From the NCBI RefSeq assembly GCF_000159995.1, contig NZ_GG700643.1, forward strand, positions 401,291 to 465,290: 64,000 bases of DNA, written 5' to 3'. The position numbers were made by a program, and so were the translations under genes. Position 1 is the first letter of the stretch, and every line of letters begins with the position of its first letter. This document shows, in pieces, positions 43,836-51,928 of this stretch. Below the pieces are notes generated by a model. That model saw only the letters and a program-made list of their open reading frames with translations. It had not been told where the DNA came from and searched no databases. This DNA comes from Alloprevotella tannerae ATCC 51259. Its GTDB lineage: Bacteria; Bacteroidota; Bacteroidia; Bacteroidales; Bacteroidaceae.

Positions 43836-44339
43836 ATGAACATACTGAACAACAGAAACAAGAGAACAAACATCTTCAAGGCGGTGGCGTTATGCCTGAT
43901 AGCCGCCGTGTCATTCACCTTCGTGTCGTGCGACGACGACATGGACATTCAACAGTCCTATCCCTTCACGGTGGAGGTCATGCCCGTGCCGAACAAGGTG
44001 ACGAAGGGGCAGACGGTGGAAATCCGCTGTGAACTGAAAAAGGAGGGCGACTTCGCTAACACGCTTTACACCATCCGCTATTTCCAGTTTGAGGGGGAAG
44101 GAAAGTTGAAAATGGATAACGGCATCACCTTCCTGCCCAACGACCGCTACCTGCTGGAGAACGGGAAGTTCCGTCTGTACTATACGGCGGAGGGTGACGA
44201 GGCGCATAACTTCATCGTGGTGGTGGAGGACAACTTCGGCAACTCCTTCGAGCTGGAATTTGACTTCAACAACCGGAATGTAAAGGATGACGGCTTGACC
44301 ATCGTTCCCATCAGCAACTTCAGACCCTTGTTGAAATGA
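43836..44339 (+). CDS. traQ: TraQ, DUF3872 protein
   Basis: A 167-aa exported protein. The signal segment (FKAVALCLIAAVSFTFVSC) ends with a lipobox-like VSC at residues ~27-29, so it may be a lipoprotein. The mature domain is an Ig-like beta sandwich with YTIRYFQFEGEGKLKMDNG. DUF3872 is TraQ of CTnDOT-like elements. Its stop overlaps the lysozyme gene. Confidence 0.88.
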   Translation: MNILNNRNKRTNIFKAVALCLIAAVSFTFVSCDDDMDIQQSYPFTVEVMPVPNKVTKGQTVEIRCELKKEGDFANTLYTIRYFQFEGEGKLKMDNGITFLPNDRYLLENGKFRLYYTAEGDEAHNFIVVVEDNFGNSFELEFDFNNRNVKDDGLTIVPISNFRPLLK

Positions 44340-44863
44340 TGCGTGTATTCATGACAATGCTCTGTTCGCTTCTGGCGGTCTGTTCCGTGTCAGCACGGAT
44401 CAGCCGCCAAGAGGGAACGGACGGGCAGATGGCAATCTACCGGCTGCCACTTTTCGAGCGGGCGGTGCGCTGCACGAAGTATTTTGAGGGCTGGCATTTG
44501 GAAAAGCACTACCCATACGTGGGTTGGGGGCACAAAATTTTGCCGGGCGAAAGGTATTCTGCACGCACCATGACGAAGCGGCAGGCGGACGTGCTTCTGC
44601 GGAAAGACTTGCGGAAGTTCTGCATGATGTTCCGGCAGTTCGGAAAGGACAGTCTTTTACTTGCCACGCTTGCCTACAATGTCGGACCATACCGGCTTTG
44701 GGGGAGCGGAAAGATACCCAAAAGCTCGCTGATCCGAAAGCTGGAGGCGGGCGACAGGAATATCTACCGGGAGTATATCGCCTTCTGCAACTACAAGGGA
44801 AAACGCCACGCCATGCTGCTCAAACGGAGAAAGGCGGAGTTTGCGCTGCTGTATATCCCGTGA
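44336..44863 (+). CDS. GH24-type lysozyme of the transfer operon
   Basis: A 175-aa exported muramidase expected to open peptidoglycan for the transfer channel. Signal peptide is residues 1-20. The catalytic Glu is Glu51 in YFEGWHL, followed by YVGWGHKILPGE and TKRQADVLLRKDL as in T4-type lysozymes. It overlaps traQ by 4 bp and is the last plus-strand gene of the tra operon. Confidence 0.85.
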   Translation: MMRVFMTMLCSLLAVCSVSARISRQEGTDGQMAIYRLPLFERAVRCTKYFEGWHLEKHYPYVGWGHKILPGERYSARTMTKRQADVLLRKDLRKFCMMFRQFGKDSLLLATLAYNVGPYRLWGSGKIPKSSLIRKLEAGDRNIYREYIAFCNYKGKRHAMLLKRRKAEFALLYIP

Positions 44864-44914
44864 CTGTAAACGAAAATCCGATGAAGCCGCCAACTTCATC
44901 GGATTTTCCGCTTT

Positions 44915-45136
44915 TCATACATTCGGGATTGTACCCGTATCTATCACGTCACCATCCCTGCAAAATTCGATGCTGCCGGGTGTAAATCCCATGCTCCCGA
45001 TTGCTATGTGACGGATATAGTCCGCATACTCCCTACCTTGAAAATTCTTTCCCGTAAGGTTTTTGAAAATCATCTTTATGCTTATGCCGTCGTTGCCGTG
45101 CAAGATGATTTTTCCGTCCTGCCTGATTGTTTCCAT
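44915..45136 (-). CDS. hypothetical protein
   Basis: A 73-aa small protein, convergent with the lysozyme. It begins METIRQDGKIILHGNDG, is beta-rich with a short helix near 25-45, and matches no family I recognise. Together with the next genes it forms a minus-strand tail module of unknown role. The short size leaves some doubt about expression. Confidence 0.6.
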   Translation of the reverse strand: METIRQDGKIILHGNDGISIKMIFKNLTGKNFQGREYADYIRHIAIGSMGFTPGSIEFCRDGDVIDTGTIPNV

Positions 45137-45250
45137 AATAAAAACTTGTTTTTGTGAATAATATCGCAGATTGGCACAGAGGTTTCTTTGCTACTTTCTT
45201 TATCCGCCATCATGCTCACCGAAAGAAAGTAGGGCGGCTCTCGCCGCCAC

Positions 45251-45559
45251 TCAAAAGCGTGTGTAAAGTCCCGTCACCATCGTGAACATTTCTTCCAGCA
45301 TATCAAAATAGATGCCCTCGTGTACGGCAATGTCCTTTTCCTTGCACTCGAACGTCTTTTTGCTGAATGTCCTGCGGTAGAACCGCATATTGTAGAGGTC
45401 TACCCCCGCATCATAGATGATGTCAAGGCGGTTGGCACTTGTCTTGTTCCTTGTAAGGCTCATCCGTAAGCCGTTGCCCATATCTATGAAGTCACGGCTT
45501 CCCGTCATGACGGTGAAGCGTCTTCCGCCTATCTGTTGTAATATCGTCTTGGCTATCAT
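45251..45559 (-). CDS. hypothetical protein
   Basis: A 102-aa small soluble protein starting MIAKTILQQIGGRRFTVMTG. The start at 45559 is chosen because the upstream in-frame part (to 45658) overlaps the next gene region and is Thr/Leu-rich without conservation. A conserved look (NGLRMSLTRNKTSANRLDI, then LYNMRFYRRTF) suggests an element-wide family of unknown function. Gene neighbours are all small and minus-strand. Confidence 0.7.
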   Translation of the reverse strand: MIAKTILQQIGGRRFTVMTGSRDFIDMGNGLRMSLTRNKTSANRLDIIYDAGVDLYNMRFYRRTFSKKTFECKEKDIAVHEGIYFDMLEEMFTMVTGLYTRF

Positions 45560-45612
45560 ATCCTTTGTTTTTAGGGTTTTAAGTGTTGGCGGTGTCCGCA
45601 CCGCCAATTTAT

Positions 45613-45858
45613 TCAAAATTCTCGCATCTCGGCAATGGGTGTCTGTCGTTGCAGCCACTCTTTCACACAGTCCATATTATACTCGCTCGTGATGACTGCC
45701 GTATGGCTGTCGGTGGCGGTGAAACGTGTGCTTTCGTAATCATCTATCCACCCTTTGAGGGTGTCCGTTCCCCACGCTTGGGCATCGTCAAAGATACCGT
45801 CCAATGTCGTGATAGGTTCGCTGAATTTGACTATCAGCGTTTGATAGGTCGTGTTCAT
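45613..45858 (-). CDS. hypothetical protein
   Basis: An 81-aa acidic protein (MNTTYQTLIVKFSEPITTLDG). Its start overlaps the stop of the upstream gene by 4 bp (ATGA), so they are coupled. No domain recognised. Confidence 0.7.
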   Translation of the reverse strand: MNTTYQTLIVKFSEPITTLDGIFDDAQAWGTDTLKGWIDDYESTRFTATDSHTAVITSEYNMDCVKEWLQRQTPIAEMREF

Positions 45859-46085
45859 CGGTTGCCCTCCTTTCCCTGCTTTGCGTTCAGCCACTTGTCC
45901 CTTGCGGTTCGGCACTCGTCCAAAGTGGGTTTGACACAAGCGAACAGTTCTCCGTCCGTGTGGCGATAGTCGTACTGCACAAGTGTCCGCTTGCGTCTGC
46001 CGATACCCGATTGGAAACGCTCATATTTCTCCGTACCTGCTTCCGTACAGGTGCTTACTCCGTTGATGGTCATTCGTGTTGCCAT
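45855..46085 (-). CDS. DUF3873-like small protein
   Basis: A 76-aa basic protein (MTINGVSTCTEAGTEKYERF and later YDYRHTDGELFACV). The pattern resembles DUF3873, a short family found on Bacteroidota conjugative elements; the link is moderate. It overlaps the next gene by 4 bp. Function unknown. Confidence 0.68.
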   Translation of the reverse strand: MATRMTINGVSTCTEAGTEKYERFQSGIGRRKRTLVQYDYRHTDGELFACVKPTLDECRTARDKWLNAKQGKEGNR

Positions 46086-46104
46086 AATGTTGCTTTTTAG
46101 ATGA

Positions 46105-46362
46105 TTAAAAATGTACTGACAGAACTCTGTTCTTCATCACCATTTCGGGGTTGCTCGTGTAGCGTTGATGCAGGTAGAAATGGTGTGAGCCGAAGCCGTA
46201 AAGGAAAAACTTGTCAAGTTCGTGCTTTTCGGCAAATTCCTTCACACTCCTTCTCAATCCATCCTCACTCGTTGTGAGAGTGAGGAGATTTACAAATTCA
46301 ATGAACAAGGCAGGGATTTTATCATCCCACACACAAATCATACTTTCAATTCTTACTTCCAT
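46105..46362 (-). CDS. hypothetical protein
   Basis: An 85-aa protein, MEVRIESMICVWDDKIPALF at the N-terminus, helical in the middle and aromatic at FFLYGFGSHHFYLHQRY. No family recognised. It lies 24 bp after the PcfJ-like gene and is probably cotranscribed with it. Confidence 0.65.
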   Translation of the reverse strand: MEVRIESMICVWDDKIPALFIEFVNLLTLTTSEDGLRRSVKEFAEKHELDKFFLYGFGSHHFYLHQRYTSNPEMVMKNRVLSVHF

Positions 46363-46386
46363 ATTATCGTTGTCTTAGGGTTGATG

Positions 46387-47718
46387 CTATGCCGCTTTCA
46401 TCCGTTCGCGGATAAGGTTGGCGTTCTTGTTCACAAGGGCGATGATGCGGTCGTGGTGTTCGGTGTCTTGGTTGTACTTGCCGTGGCACTGCACCACCTT
46501 GAGTGTCCGCAAATCCACCTCTACGGTTTCAATTATCTCACCGCCAATCCTTGCCGAGAGTATGAGGGTGTCGGCTTTCTTGTAATATTCACTGCCAAAC
46601 ACGCAGATGTTCTGTGCCTTGCCCTCGCTGTAATACTCGTCTATACTTTCAAGCACCTTGATGATTATTTCCTCGTCAGTGATTACCAATCCGAAGAATT
46701 TGGATTTGTTGGCGATAAAATCCTCCGCATCTTTTTCCCTTTGCAGTTGCCGCTGTTGCTCACGCTCACGCCTTTCAATCTCCCAGCGGCGGCGTTGCTC
46801 GGCTCGTTCCTTCTCGTGTATGGCTTCAATCTTTCGGGTTGCGTTGTCGTGTGCCGCCATGAAATCTTCGGGGCAGATGTTCTTCGGGTTGCGGAGGTCT
46901 TGACCGAGTTTGTTGAGCATACGCAGATAGTCGCACCACATGGAAAAGTTGTCTATCCGATACTTGTGACGCTTGGCAATCAGATATGATGCCCAGCATT
47001 CATCGGCAGTACGGGCATTGAAAAGAAAGTGTTTCATGACCTCAATCTCACCGCCTTTCATAAGGGTTTCAATTCTTGGGTCTGAAAGCAAGGCTTTGAA
47101 AAGACGCACGGGGGAAATGCTGTGGAAATCGCCCTTGAAGCCGTTGCGTCTGAGTTGGGGTAATACCCTCATCTTAGGATACGCACAGCTTCTTGCCACA
47201 ACATCATCGTATAGGCTGTTGTGCGGTCTTATCTCCATCGCGCTGCACAATGCCCATACATCGCAGTAATAAAATGTGAAGCCACGGAGCAACGCCATGT
47301 CCGTAACCTTACCGTCGGGTGAAATCCAACGCTGTACAACCTCGTGGCAGTAGAATTGCATCGGCTCGCCTTTCCTACTCTCGCATCTGACCTGCGCCAC
47401 ACGGATTACCTGATAGCCTTTGCAGGTGGTTATCACGCTGAAATACTGCGTTTCCTTGTAGATACGTTTGCGTGTGTCCTGCACTTTGAGTTTGGCATGG
47501 CATTGGGGGCAGGTGCAACCTTCAAGGGTGTCGCATAGTCCACTGTCACTGTGCCACTCGTGACCGCAGTCGGAGCAGGTGATGTTCCCTTTCTTGGTGC
47601 GGTAGCCGATATGTTCAATGCAGTGGCGGTATGCCCATTTAATTTGTGTCGTTGATATGGGGCGGAGGTTGGCTGAAAGTCTTGCCACCTCTTTCTGTAT
47701 CTTGGTCTTCGGTTTCAT
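46387..47718 (-). CDS. PcfJ-like protein
   Basis: A 443-aa protein of the PcfJ family, named from the Enterococcus pheromone plasmid pCF10 and widespread on mobile elements; its biochemical role is unknown. It has a zinc-ribbon near residues 48-78 (CSDCGHEWHSDSGL, then CTCPQCHAKL), a helical middle, and a long Arg/Glu-rich coiled coil near 295-335 (RRWEIERREREQQRQ). It overlaps the pcfK-like gene by 4 bp, the same pairing as in pCF10. Confidence 0.85.
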   Translation of the reverse strand: MKPKTKIQKEVARLSANLRPISTTQIKWAYRHCIEHIGYRTKKGNITCSDCGHEWHSDSGLCDTLEGCTCPQCHAKLKVQDTRKRIYKETQYFSVITTCKGYQVIRVAQVRCESRKGEPMQFYCHEVVQRWISPDGKVTDMALLRGFTFYYCDVWALCSAMEIRPHNSLYDDVVARSCAYPKMRVLPQLRRNGFKGDFHSISPVRLFKALLSDPRIETLMKGGEIEVMKHFLFNARTADECWASYLIAKRHKYRIDNFSMWCDYLRMLNKLGQDLRNPKNICPEDFMAAHDNATRKIEAIHEKERAEQRRRWEIERREREQQRQLQREKDAEDFIANKSKFFGLVITDEEIIIKVLESIDEYYSEGKAQNICVFGSEYYKKADTLILSARIGGEIIETVEVDLRTLKVVQCHGKYNQDTEHHDRIIALVNKNANLIRERMKAA

Positions 47719-48131
47719 AAGCCTAAATCAAATAATGAGGGTTGGGGTTGGGTTACTTGTCTCGCTGACGGTCTGTTGCGGTTCTGCAACTTGCGGAGTT
47801 CCTCCTCTTGGTATCTGCGGACTGCATTCTGACGTGCCTCCGCCTTTTCCTCTTCCGTGAGTTCCACAACATGATTCACCACCACTTGGCAGTTCATAGG
47901 TTTGCCCACCTCTATCTCGTTTTCCTCATAGTAGTGGATGGCTTGCCCGAATATCTCTCCGTCCGTGAAGCCGCTGCAACCGCTTTTCTGCACATAGTTC
48001 AGAATGTGGGTCACGCACTCGTCTATGTTCTTGGCAGGGTTGCGGTACTTCTTCGCAAAAAGCACATCTTCCTCCGCACGCTGTTCCAAGTACATCTGTA
48101 TCGTTCTCTTGAAATGGTCTGTTCCTTTCAT
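47715..48131 (-). CDS. PcfK-like protein
   Basis: A 138-aa partner of the PcfJ-like protein. The first 90 residues are helical (KRTIQMYLEQRAEEDVLFAKKY; NIDECVTHILNYV) and the next 30 are charged. The C-terminal tail QPQPSLFDLGL resembles the beta-sliding-clamp binding motif (QxxLF). That would link this protein to replication of the transferred DNA, but it is an inference from a short motif. Confidence 0.82.
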   Translation of the reverse strand: MKGTDHFKRTIQMYLEQRAEEDVLFAKKYRNPAKNIDECVTHILNYVQKSGCSGFTDGEIFGQAIHYYEENEIEVGKPMNCQVVVNHVVELTEEEKAEARQNAVRRYQEEELRKLQNRNRPSARQVTQPQPSLFDLGL

Positions 48132-48144
48132 GTCGCTGTCGTTT

Positions 48145-48366
48145 TTAGATTGTCTGTTTCAGTATCTCTCTCCAATAGGTCGGCTCTACCTCGCTGAGAA
48201 GGAAATCCATGAAATCCCTCCGTGCGTCCTTGTTCAGTTCGTGGTACAATCTTCGGAATGTGCTGAAATTGCCGTTGATGTACGTTTCCACCATATACTC
48301 GAAAATGTTGTCCACCTCGTAGTACCTGCACTGCTGCGCTACCGTCTTGCTGTTTCTCTTTGCCAT
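48145..48366 (-). CDS. small conserved element protein
   Basis: A 73-aa helical protein starting MAKRNSKTVAQQCRYYEVDN. The start at 48366 is used because the longer frame (to 48540) is the antisense of a membrane-protein gene. It is 13 bp upstream of the pcfK-like gene. No family recognised. Confidence 0.7.
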   Translation of the reverse strand: MAKRNSKTVAQQCRYYEVDNIFEYMVETYINGNFSTFRRLYHELNKDARRDFMDFLLSEVEPTYWREILKQTI

Positions 48367-48377
48367 GTCGGTAAGGG

Positions 48378-48593
48378 TTAAAGGGTGAATAACCAAAGGA
48401 TGAAGCCGAAGAAGGCAATGGTGGAAAGGATAGCCACGATTACACCTATCGCCACTCGGAACACTCCGTTTACAATCTCTCTGATGATGCCCCAAAGGAT
48501 GCCGAACACCCCGAAGGCGGTGCGCATCATCAAGCCGCATATCGCCAACCCGATGTATTGCGCCACTTGTCTGAAATTTGCCGTTGCTGTCAT
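48378..48593 (-). CDS. small membrane protein
   Basis: A 71-aa protein with hydrophobic segments at residues ~14-34 and ~45-70 (VAIGVIVAILSTIAFFGFIL). It is the first gene of the minus-strand tail. No family recognised. Possibly an envelope accessory or surface exclusion-type protein, with no direct evidence. Confidence 0.68.
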   Translation of the reverse strand: MTATANFRQVAQYIGLAICGLMMRTAFGVFGILWGIIREIVNGVFRVAIGVIVAILSTIAFFGFILWLFTL

Positions 48594-49436
48594 ATCTTCG
48601 CTGTTTTTGATTTTTTTTGTTTTTTATGCGGATTCAAGAGCTGAGGGAGTTGAGTTTCAAACTATCGTATCTGCCTCTCGTTTATCCGACATTTTTTTTA
48701 TGCGTCTTTCTGTCGCATCGGTCGTTTTCGTTTCGGGTGCTTGAAAAGGTAGGGATTAGGGAATGCAAGGTTTTTCGGTCAAAATACTACCCGCAGGGCT
48801 GGAGATTTTTACCGAAAACAGGAGGCTTGACCTTGCTTTCCCGTCCAATCCCGGAATTACCTTTGCGCCCAGAACGGAAATGACTGACTGATGCGGCTCA
48901 CTGAAAGGCGCAAAAATGGAGGTAAACGAAAACAGAGGCAGATTGGGTAGAAAAAACTTCAGGAGAAAATCCGTAAAAAGAGGAAACCGTCTGAAAGAAA
49001 AAAAACTTCACCGGAAGCGTGAAAAGGGCACCCCCCCGACAAAGGAAGTATGCTTGTTTCCAATCCGACGGAACTTGTTCAGCCGGGTGGCAACAAGCAT
49101 TCTTCCCGGTTTGTCCGGCTGTGTGCGGCCGACTGTTTCATTCATGGGGCAGGCTGACGCACTCTGCATTCACTTTCCGCTTCCGGCAAAAGGAACAACG
49201 AAAAAAGAAAAATCATCTGAAACCCCGTAAAAGCACCTCTTGGCATAGGCGCAAAAAGAAAGAGGCACAGCATCATCAGTCTAAACATCGTTTAGGCGTG
49301 AGGCTGTGCCTTTTTCTACGGCTATGCGGTAGTCGGCACACGTTTGCTCAAACCCGTTTTGGGCAATGGTGTTCCGACGGACAAAACCGCTTTTACGGAA
49401 AAATCTTATGACAATAGTTCGTTAATTTTATAAAAG
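48594..49436. other. 843-bp region with weak coding and a terminator
   Basis: No convincing gene. A plus-strand frame (48916-49230, 104 aa, very basic, starting MEVNENRGRLGRKNFRRKSV) follows a TACCTTTG at 48858-48865, but it has no family and unusual composition. A strong hairpin with T-tract lies at 49263-49316. The region probably includes the promoter of the minus-strand tail. Confidence 0.55.
49263..49316 (+). terminator. long-stem terminator
   Basis: AGGCACAGC pairs with GCTGTGCCT at the base, with an inner stem CTAAAC-ATCG-TTTAG, followed by five T on the plus strand. It would end a transcript from the 48858 promoter. Confidence 0.7.
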
Positions 49437-50693
49437 TTACACCGCGGCGCGAACGCCGTAGAATAAAAGTTCTTTGAAATCAGTGTTATTTAATCGCATG
49501 TTCGGAGATTTTCCGGACATTGCAATAAATCGATCCACCATTGCAGCGTTGTGCAGCAGTGTTTTGGTTGAACCGACCGAGAGGGCCATCCCTTGCTGAC
49601 GGGCAAATGCCCTGGCGAGGTTGACGGAAGTGAGCGAGGCGTTGAAGGCAAACGACAGAGCTTCTTTGTTTCTCGCCTGACAGTGTGTGAGCCCGGTGAA
49701 CTGCTTGGCATCGCGGAAGACGAACTCCAGCTGGAAACGTGTCCGGTAGATGTCGAAGATGTCGCGGGCTGACATTGCGGTGTCGGTTGAGAAGAAGACC
49801 TTTCGGGTCTGACGCTTCTTTTCTGCATCCTCGTAGTCAACCAAGACGACTCGAACTTCACATCCAAGGCTCACAGCCCATACGACAGCCGTGTACATCT
49901 TGTATACGAGTTTGCCTTCGGCAGTATAGTCCTCCGAGAAGACGTTCATGTCAAGATTGTTGACATCAACCTTACCTGCAAACTTCTGAGGACGGCCACG
50001 TTTGCCAGTCTTTGGACCTGAGTACAGGTACTTGAGGTTGACATCATCACGGAAGCGACTTATGAGATTGAAGCCCAGAGACTTCACTCCTGACACAAAG
50101 CTCTCTTTCGAGAAGTATGCGTCTGCAACTATGAGCTTGCATATAGACAGCAACTGTTTGCAGTTGCGGTTGAGCATCCTCAGATACCATCCGGTGAGGG
50201 AGTCGGGATCTTTCATCCCCTTGGTGCAGTCAGGTTTTCGTCCTCGCTTCTTGTCTGTGAAGGTCTGTTCTGCCTTGAGGAAGACCGAGTCCTTGGCATC
50301 GGCGTCAACGATGGATATGCCAAGTATCTCGAGACCCTTCTTCATAGCAGCTGCACAACCGGACCAGAACCAGTCGATGCCTGGAGTCTTCTTGCCGGAC
50401 TTGGAGATATAGCAAGGATCGATGGCTATTGCAATGCGATGTCCCTTTGTCGATTCCAGGAACGACCGGTTGAACGACAGCCAGTCGAAAGACTTCCTGA
50501 AGTTCTGACGGAACCTGCTTTCGCACGAACGACCGCACCTCGCCATCTGGGTGAAGTTGAGTCGTCCTGTATGTGTGAGTATAAGTTCCATGGTCTCGAT
50601 GAAGAAAGATTGAAAAGATTTGCTTAAATTTGCCTGGCCGGAGAGGGCTTTCGAAATCATCTCTCTGAGCTGGATAAGGGGCTTGATTTTCAT
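49437..50693 (-). CDS. IS4-type DDE transposase
   Basis: A transposase of 418 aa from the ATG at 50693 (MKIKPLIQLREMISKAL); a 440-aa frame from 50759 is also open. The DDE residues are Asp in AIAIDPCYIS, Asp in IVADAYFSKESF, and Glu in RFQLEFVFRDAKQFTG, the YREK-like signature of IS4 relatives. It looks intact. Terminal inverted repeats and target duplication could not be fixed by eye. It lies near the ICE right end, so it may be inside the element or just beyond it. Confidence 0.85.
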   Translation of the reverse strand: MKIKPLIQLREMISKALSGQANLSKSFQSFFIETMELILTHTGRLNFTQMARCGRSCESRFRQNFRKSFDWLSFNRSFLESTKGHRIAIAIDPCYISKSGKKTPGIDWFWSGCAAAMKKGLEILGISIVDADAKDSVFLKAEQTFTDKKRGRKPDCTKGMKDPDSLTGWYLRMLNRNCKQLLSICKLIVADAYFSKESFVSGVKSLGFNLISRFRDDVNLKYLYSGPKTGKRGRPQKFAGKVDVNNLDMNVFSEDYTAEGKLVYKMYTAVVWAVSLGCEVRVVLVDYEDAEKKRQTRKVFFSTDTAMSARDIFDIYRTRFQLEFVFRDAKQFTGLTHCQARNKEALSFAFNASLTSVNLARAFARQQGMALSVGSTKTLLHNAAMVDRFIAMSGKSPNMRLNNTDFKELLFYGVRAAV

Positions 50694-50957
50694 GTCTTGT
50701 AACCTAAAGTGTGGTAACTCTAAGTTACTGAAAATCAAGCACTTATCCAAATTTTTCAAGCGTTATTTTCATCTTTTTTAACACTTTTTTCGGCTTTGTT
50801 CTATGCCGTCTGCGAGATGCTGTAAAGCGACCCGAAAACGGGCTATTGTATGCGTAAGTAATTGAAATTTATATAATTGTTAAATTTTTAACGAATCATT
50901 GTTATGAATGAGGGGATAAAAAAATCCGGGAGTTTATATCAAAATCTCGGATTAAAT

Positions 50958-50975
50958 AGCTACTTTTGCATACGA
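50958..50975. other. candidate right attachment site of the ICE
   Basis: AGCTACTTTTGCATACG. TACTTTTGC fits TAnnTTTGC, the IntDOT core-type pattern. Read outward from the ICE, both ends then finish with TAnnTTTG. This is the best of several weak candidates; host and ICE sides here are not sharply different in composition. Confidence 0.4.
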
Positions 50976-51113
50976 AGAGTTCTTTGAAGGTTACGCAACG
51001 CGCAGAAGGATAATGCAGTAGATAACTAACTAAATCGTAACCTATTACTATCAAGAGCGATTAACCTACGCTCATTTCCAATAAATTACACTCTTTTCGT
51101 AACTTCCTGGCAC

Positions 51114-51197
51114 CAAACTATGGTTTGCCGGAGTCAAACTATCGTTTGCTGGTACCAAACAATGGTTTGTTGTAGCCAAACAATCAACGCTTCGGTT
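51114..51197. repeat. 21-bp tandem repeat, four units
   Basis: Units start at 51114, 51135, 51156 and 51177, each beginning CAAAC(T/A)AT; the first three continue with (G/C)GTTTG so each unit is itself nearly palindromic. The fourth is degenerate. Read on the minus strand it encodes heptads in an open frame, a by-product of the 21-bp length. Short tandem repeats of this size class occur between Porphyromonas genes. Confidence 0.75.
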
Positions 51198-51491
51198 TGA
51201 ATGTGAGCTGATCAGGAGAGAACAAAGAAAACAAGAGCCTTTGCGATTTATACATAGGGGTGGGGCACACAGTAAGATCACTTTATGATGTTTACAATAA
51301 CCATTGCGCCCACAGGTCTAATTTTTAGCTCATTGGAGAATGATTGTGCACTTTTATTCTGATTTAGAAAACTTCGTTTGTTTGTCGCTAAAATTATCTA
51401 TAAAGAAAAGGAAAAGTCTTTTTTAGGATAAACTGTTCAATATGCTGAAAGGAATTTAGCGTAATGAGGGGCTTAAAACAAAAAATATTTG

Positions 51492-51499
51492 TATTTTTG
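51492..51499 (+). promoter_or_regulatory. promoter -7 element of the glyoxalase-fold gene
   Basis: TATTTTTG. It lies 3 bp before an ATG at 51502, so transcription would begin inside that codon region; the ATG at 51523 is therefore the likelier start. Confidence 0.5.
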
Positions 51500-51522
51500 C
51501 GATGACAAAGAACTATGACTAT

Positions 51523-51903
51523 ATGGAAGTAAACGGACGATTTGACCATTTTAATTTTAATGTAACAGACTTAGAGCGCTCTTTACAATTCTATAAAGAT
51601 GCATTAGGTTTAAAGCCAGTTGGAGAGATAAACGGTCCGGATGGTACATTTAAGATAGTATATTTAGGTGACGGTTTATCAACTTTTAGGTTAGAGTTGA
51701 CTTGGTTACGTGATCATCCCGAAGCATATAATCTTGGTGAATGCGAATTTCATTTGTGCTGTCGTGTGCCCGGAGATTATGAGGCTACACGTGCATTCCA
51801 CAAAGAACGCGGGTATGTCTGTTTTGAAAACGAAGAGATGGGCTTGTATTTTATCAAAGATCCGGATGGTTACTGGATAGAAATACTACCCTCGGAACAA
51901 TAA
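51523..51903 (+). CDS. VOC/glyoxalase-fold protein
   Basis: A 126-aa metal-dependent vicinal-oxygen-chelate protein, lactoylglutathione lyase-like. Likely ligands are His in GRFDHFNFNV, Glu in FRLELTWL, His in CEFHLCC and Glu in YWIEILPSEQ. Size is one glyoxalase I monomer. The start at 51523 (MEVNGRFDHF) is chosen because the -7 element leaves no room for the upstream ATG at 51502. It precedes the phosphosugar mutase by 25 bp. Substrate not determinable. Confidence 0.82.
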   Translation: MEVNGRFDHFNFNVTDLERSLQFYKDALGLKPVGEINGPDGTFKIVYLGDGLSTFRLELTWLRDHPEAYNLGECEFHLCCRVPGDYEATRAFHKERGYVCFENEEMGLYFIKDPDGYWIEILPSEQ

Positions 51904-51928
51904 AATCATTTAATTAAACATAGTTGTT

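Larger units (their letters stand above)
50760..51522. other. 763-bp non-coding region holding the ICE right boundary
   Basis: Contains the candidate right attachment site, a TACTTTTG element that also looks like a host promoter, a 21-bp tandem repeat and the promoter of the glyoxalase-fold gene. Short minus-strand open frames here are repeat-driven and not taken as genes. Confidence 0.6.

Noticed and set aside
48617-48883. 88-aa plus-strand frame
   Set aside because: No family, atypical composition and antisense to the promoter region of the tail module.
50980-51060. rRNA/tRNA leader suggested by GTTCTTTGAA
   Set aside because: The similarity is short and no structural RNA follows.
51072-51281. 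Minus-strand frame with heptad repeats
   Set aside because: The heptads come from the 21-bp DNA repeat; no start signal or family.
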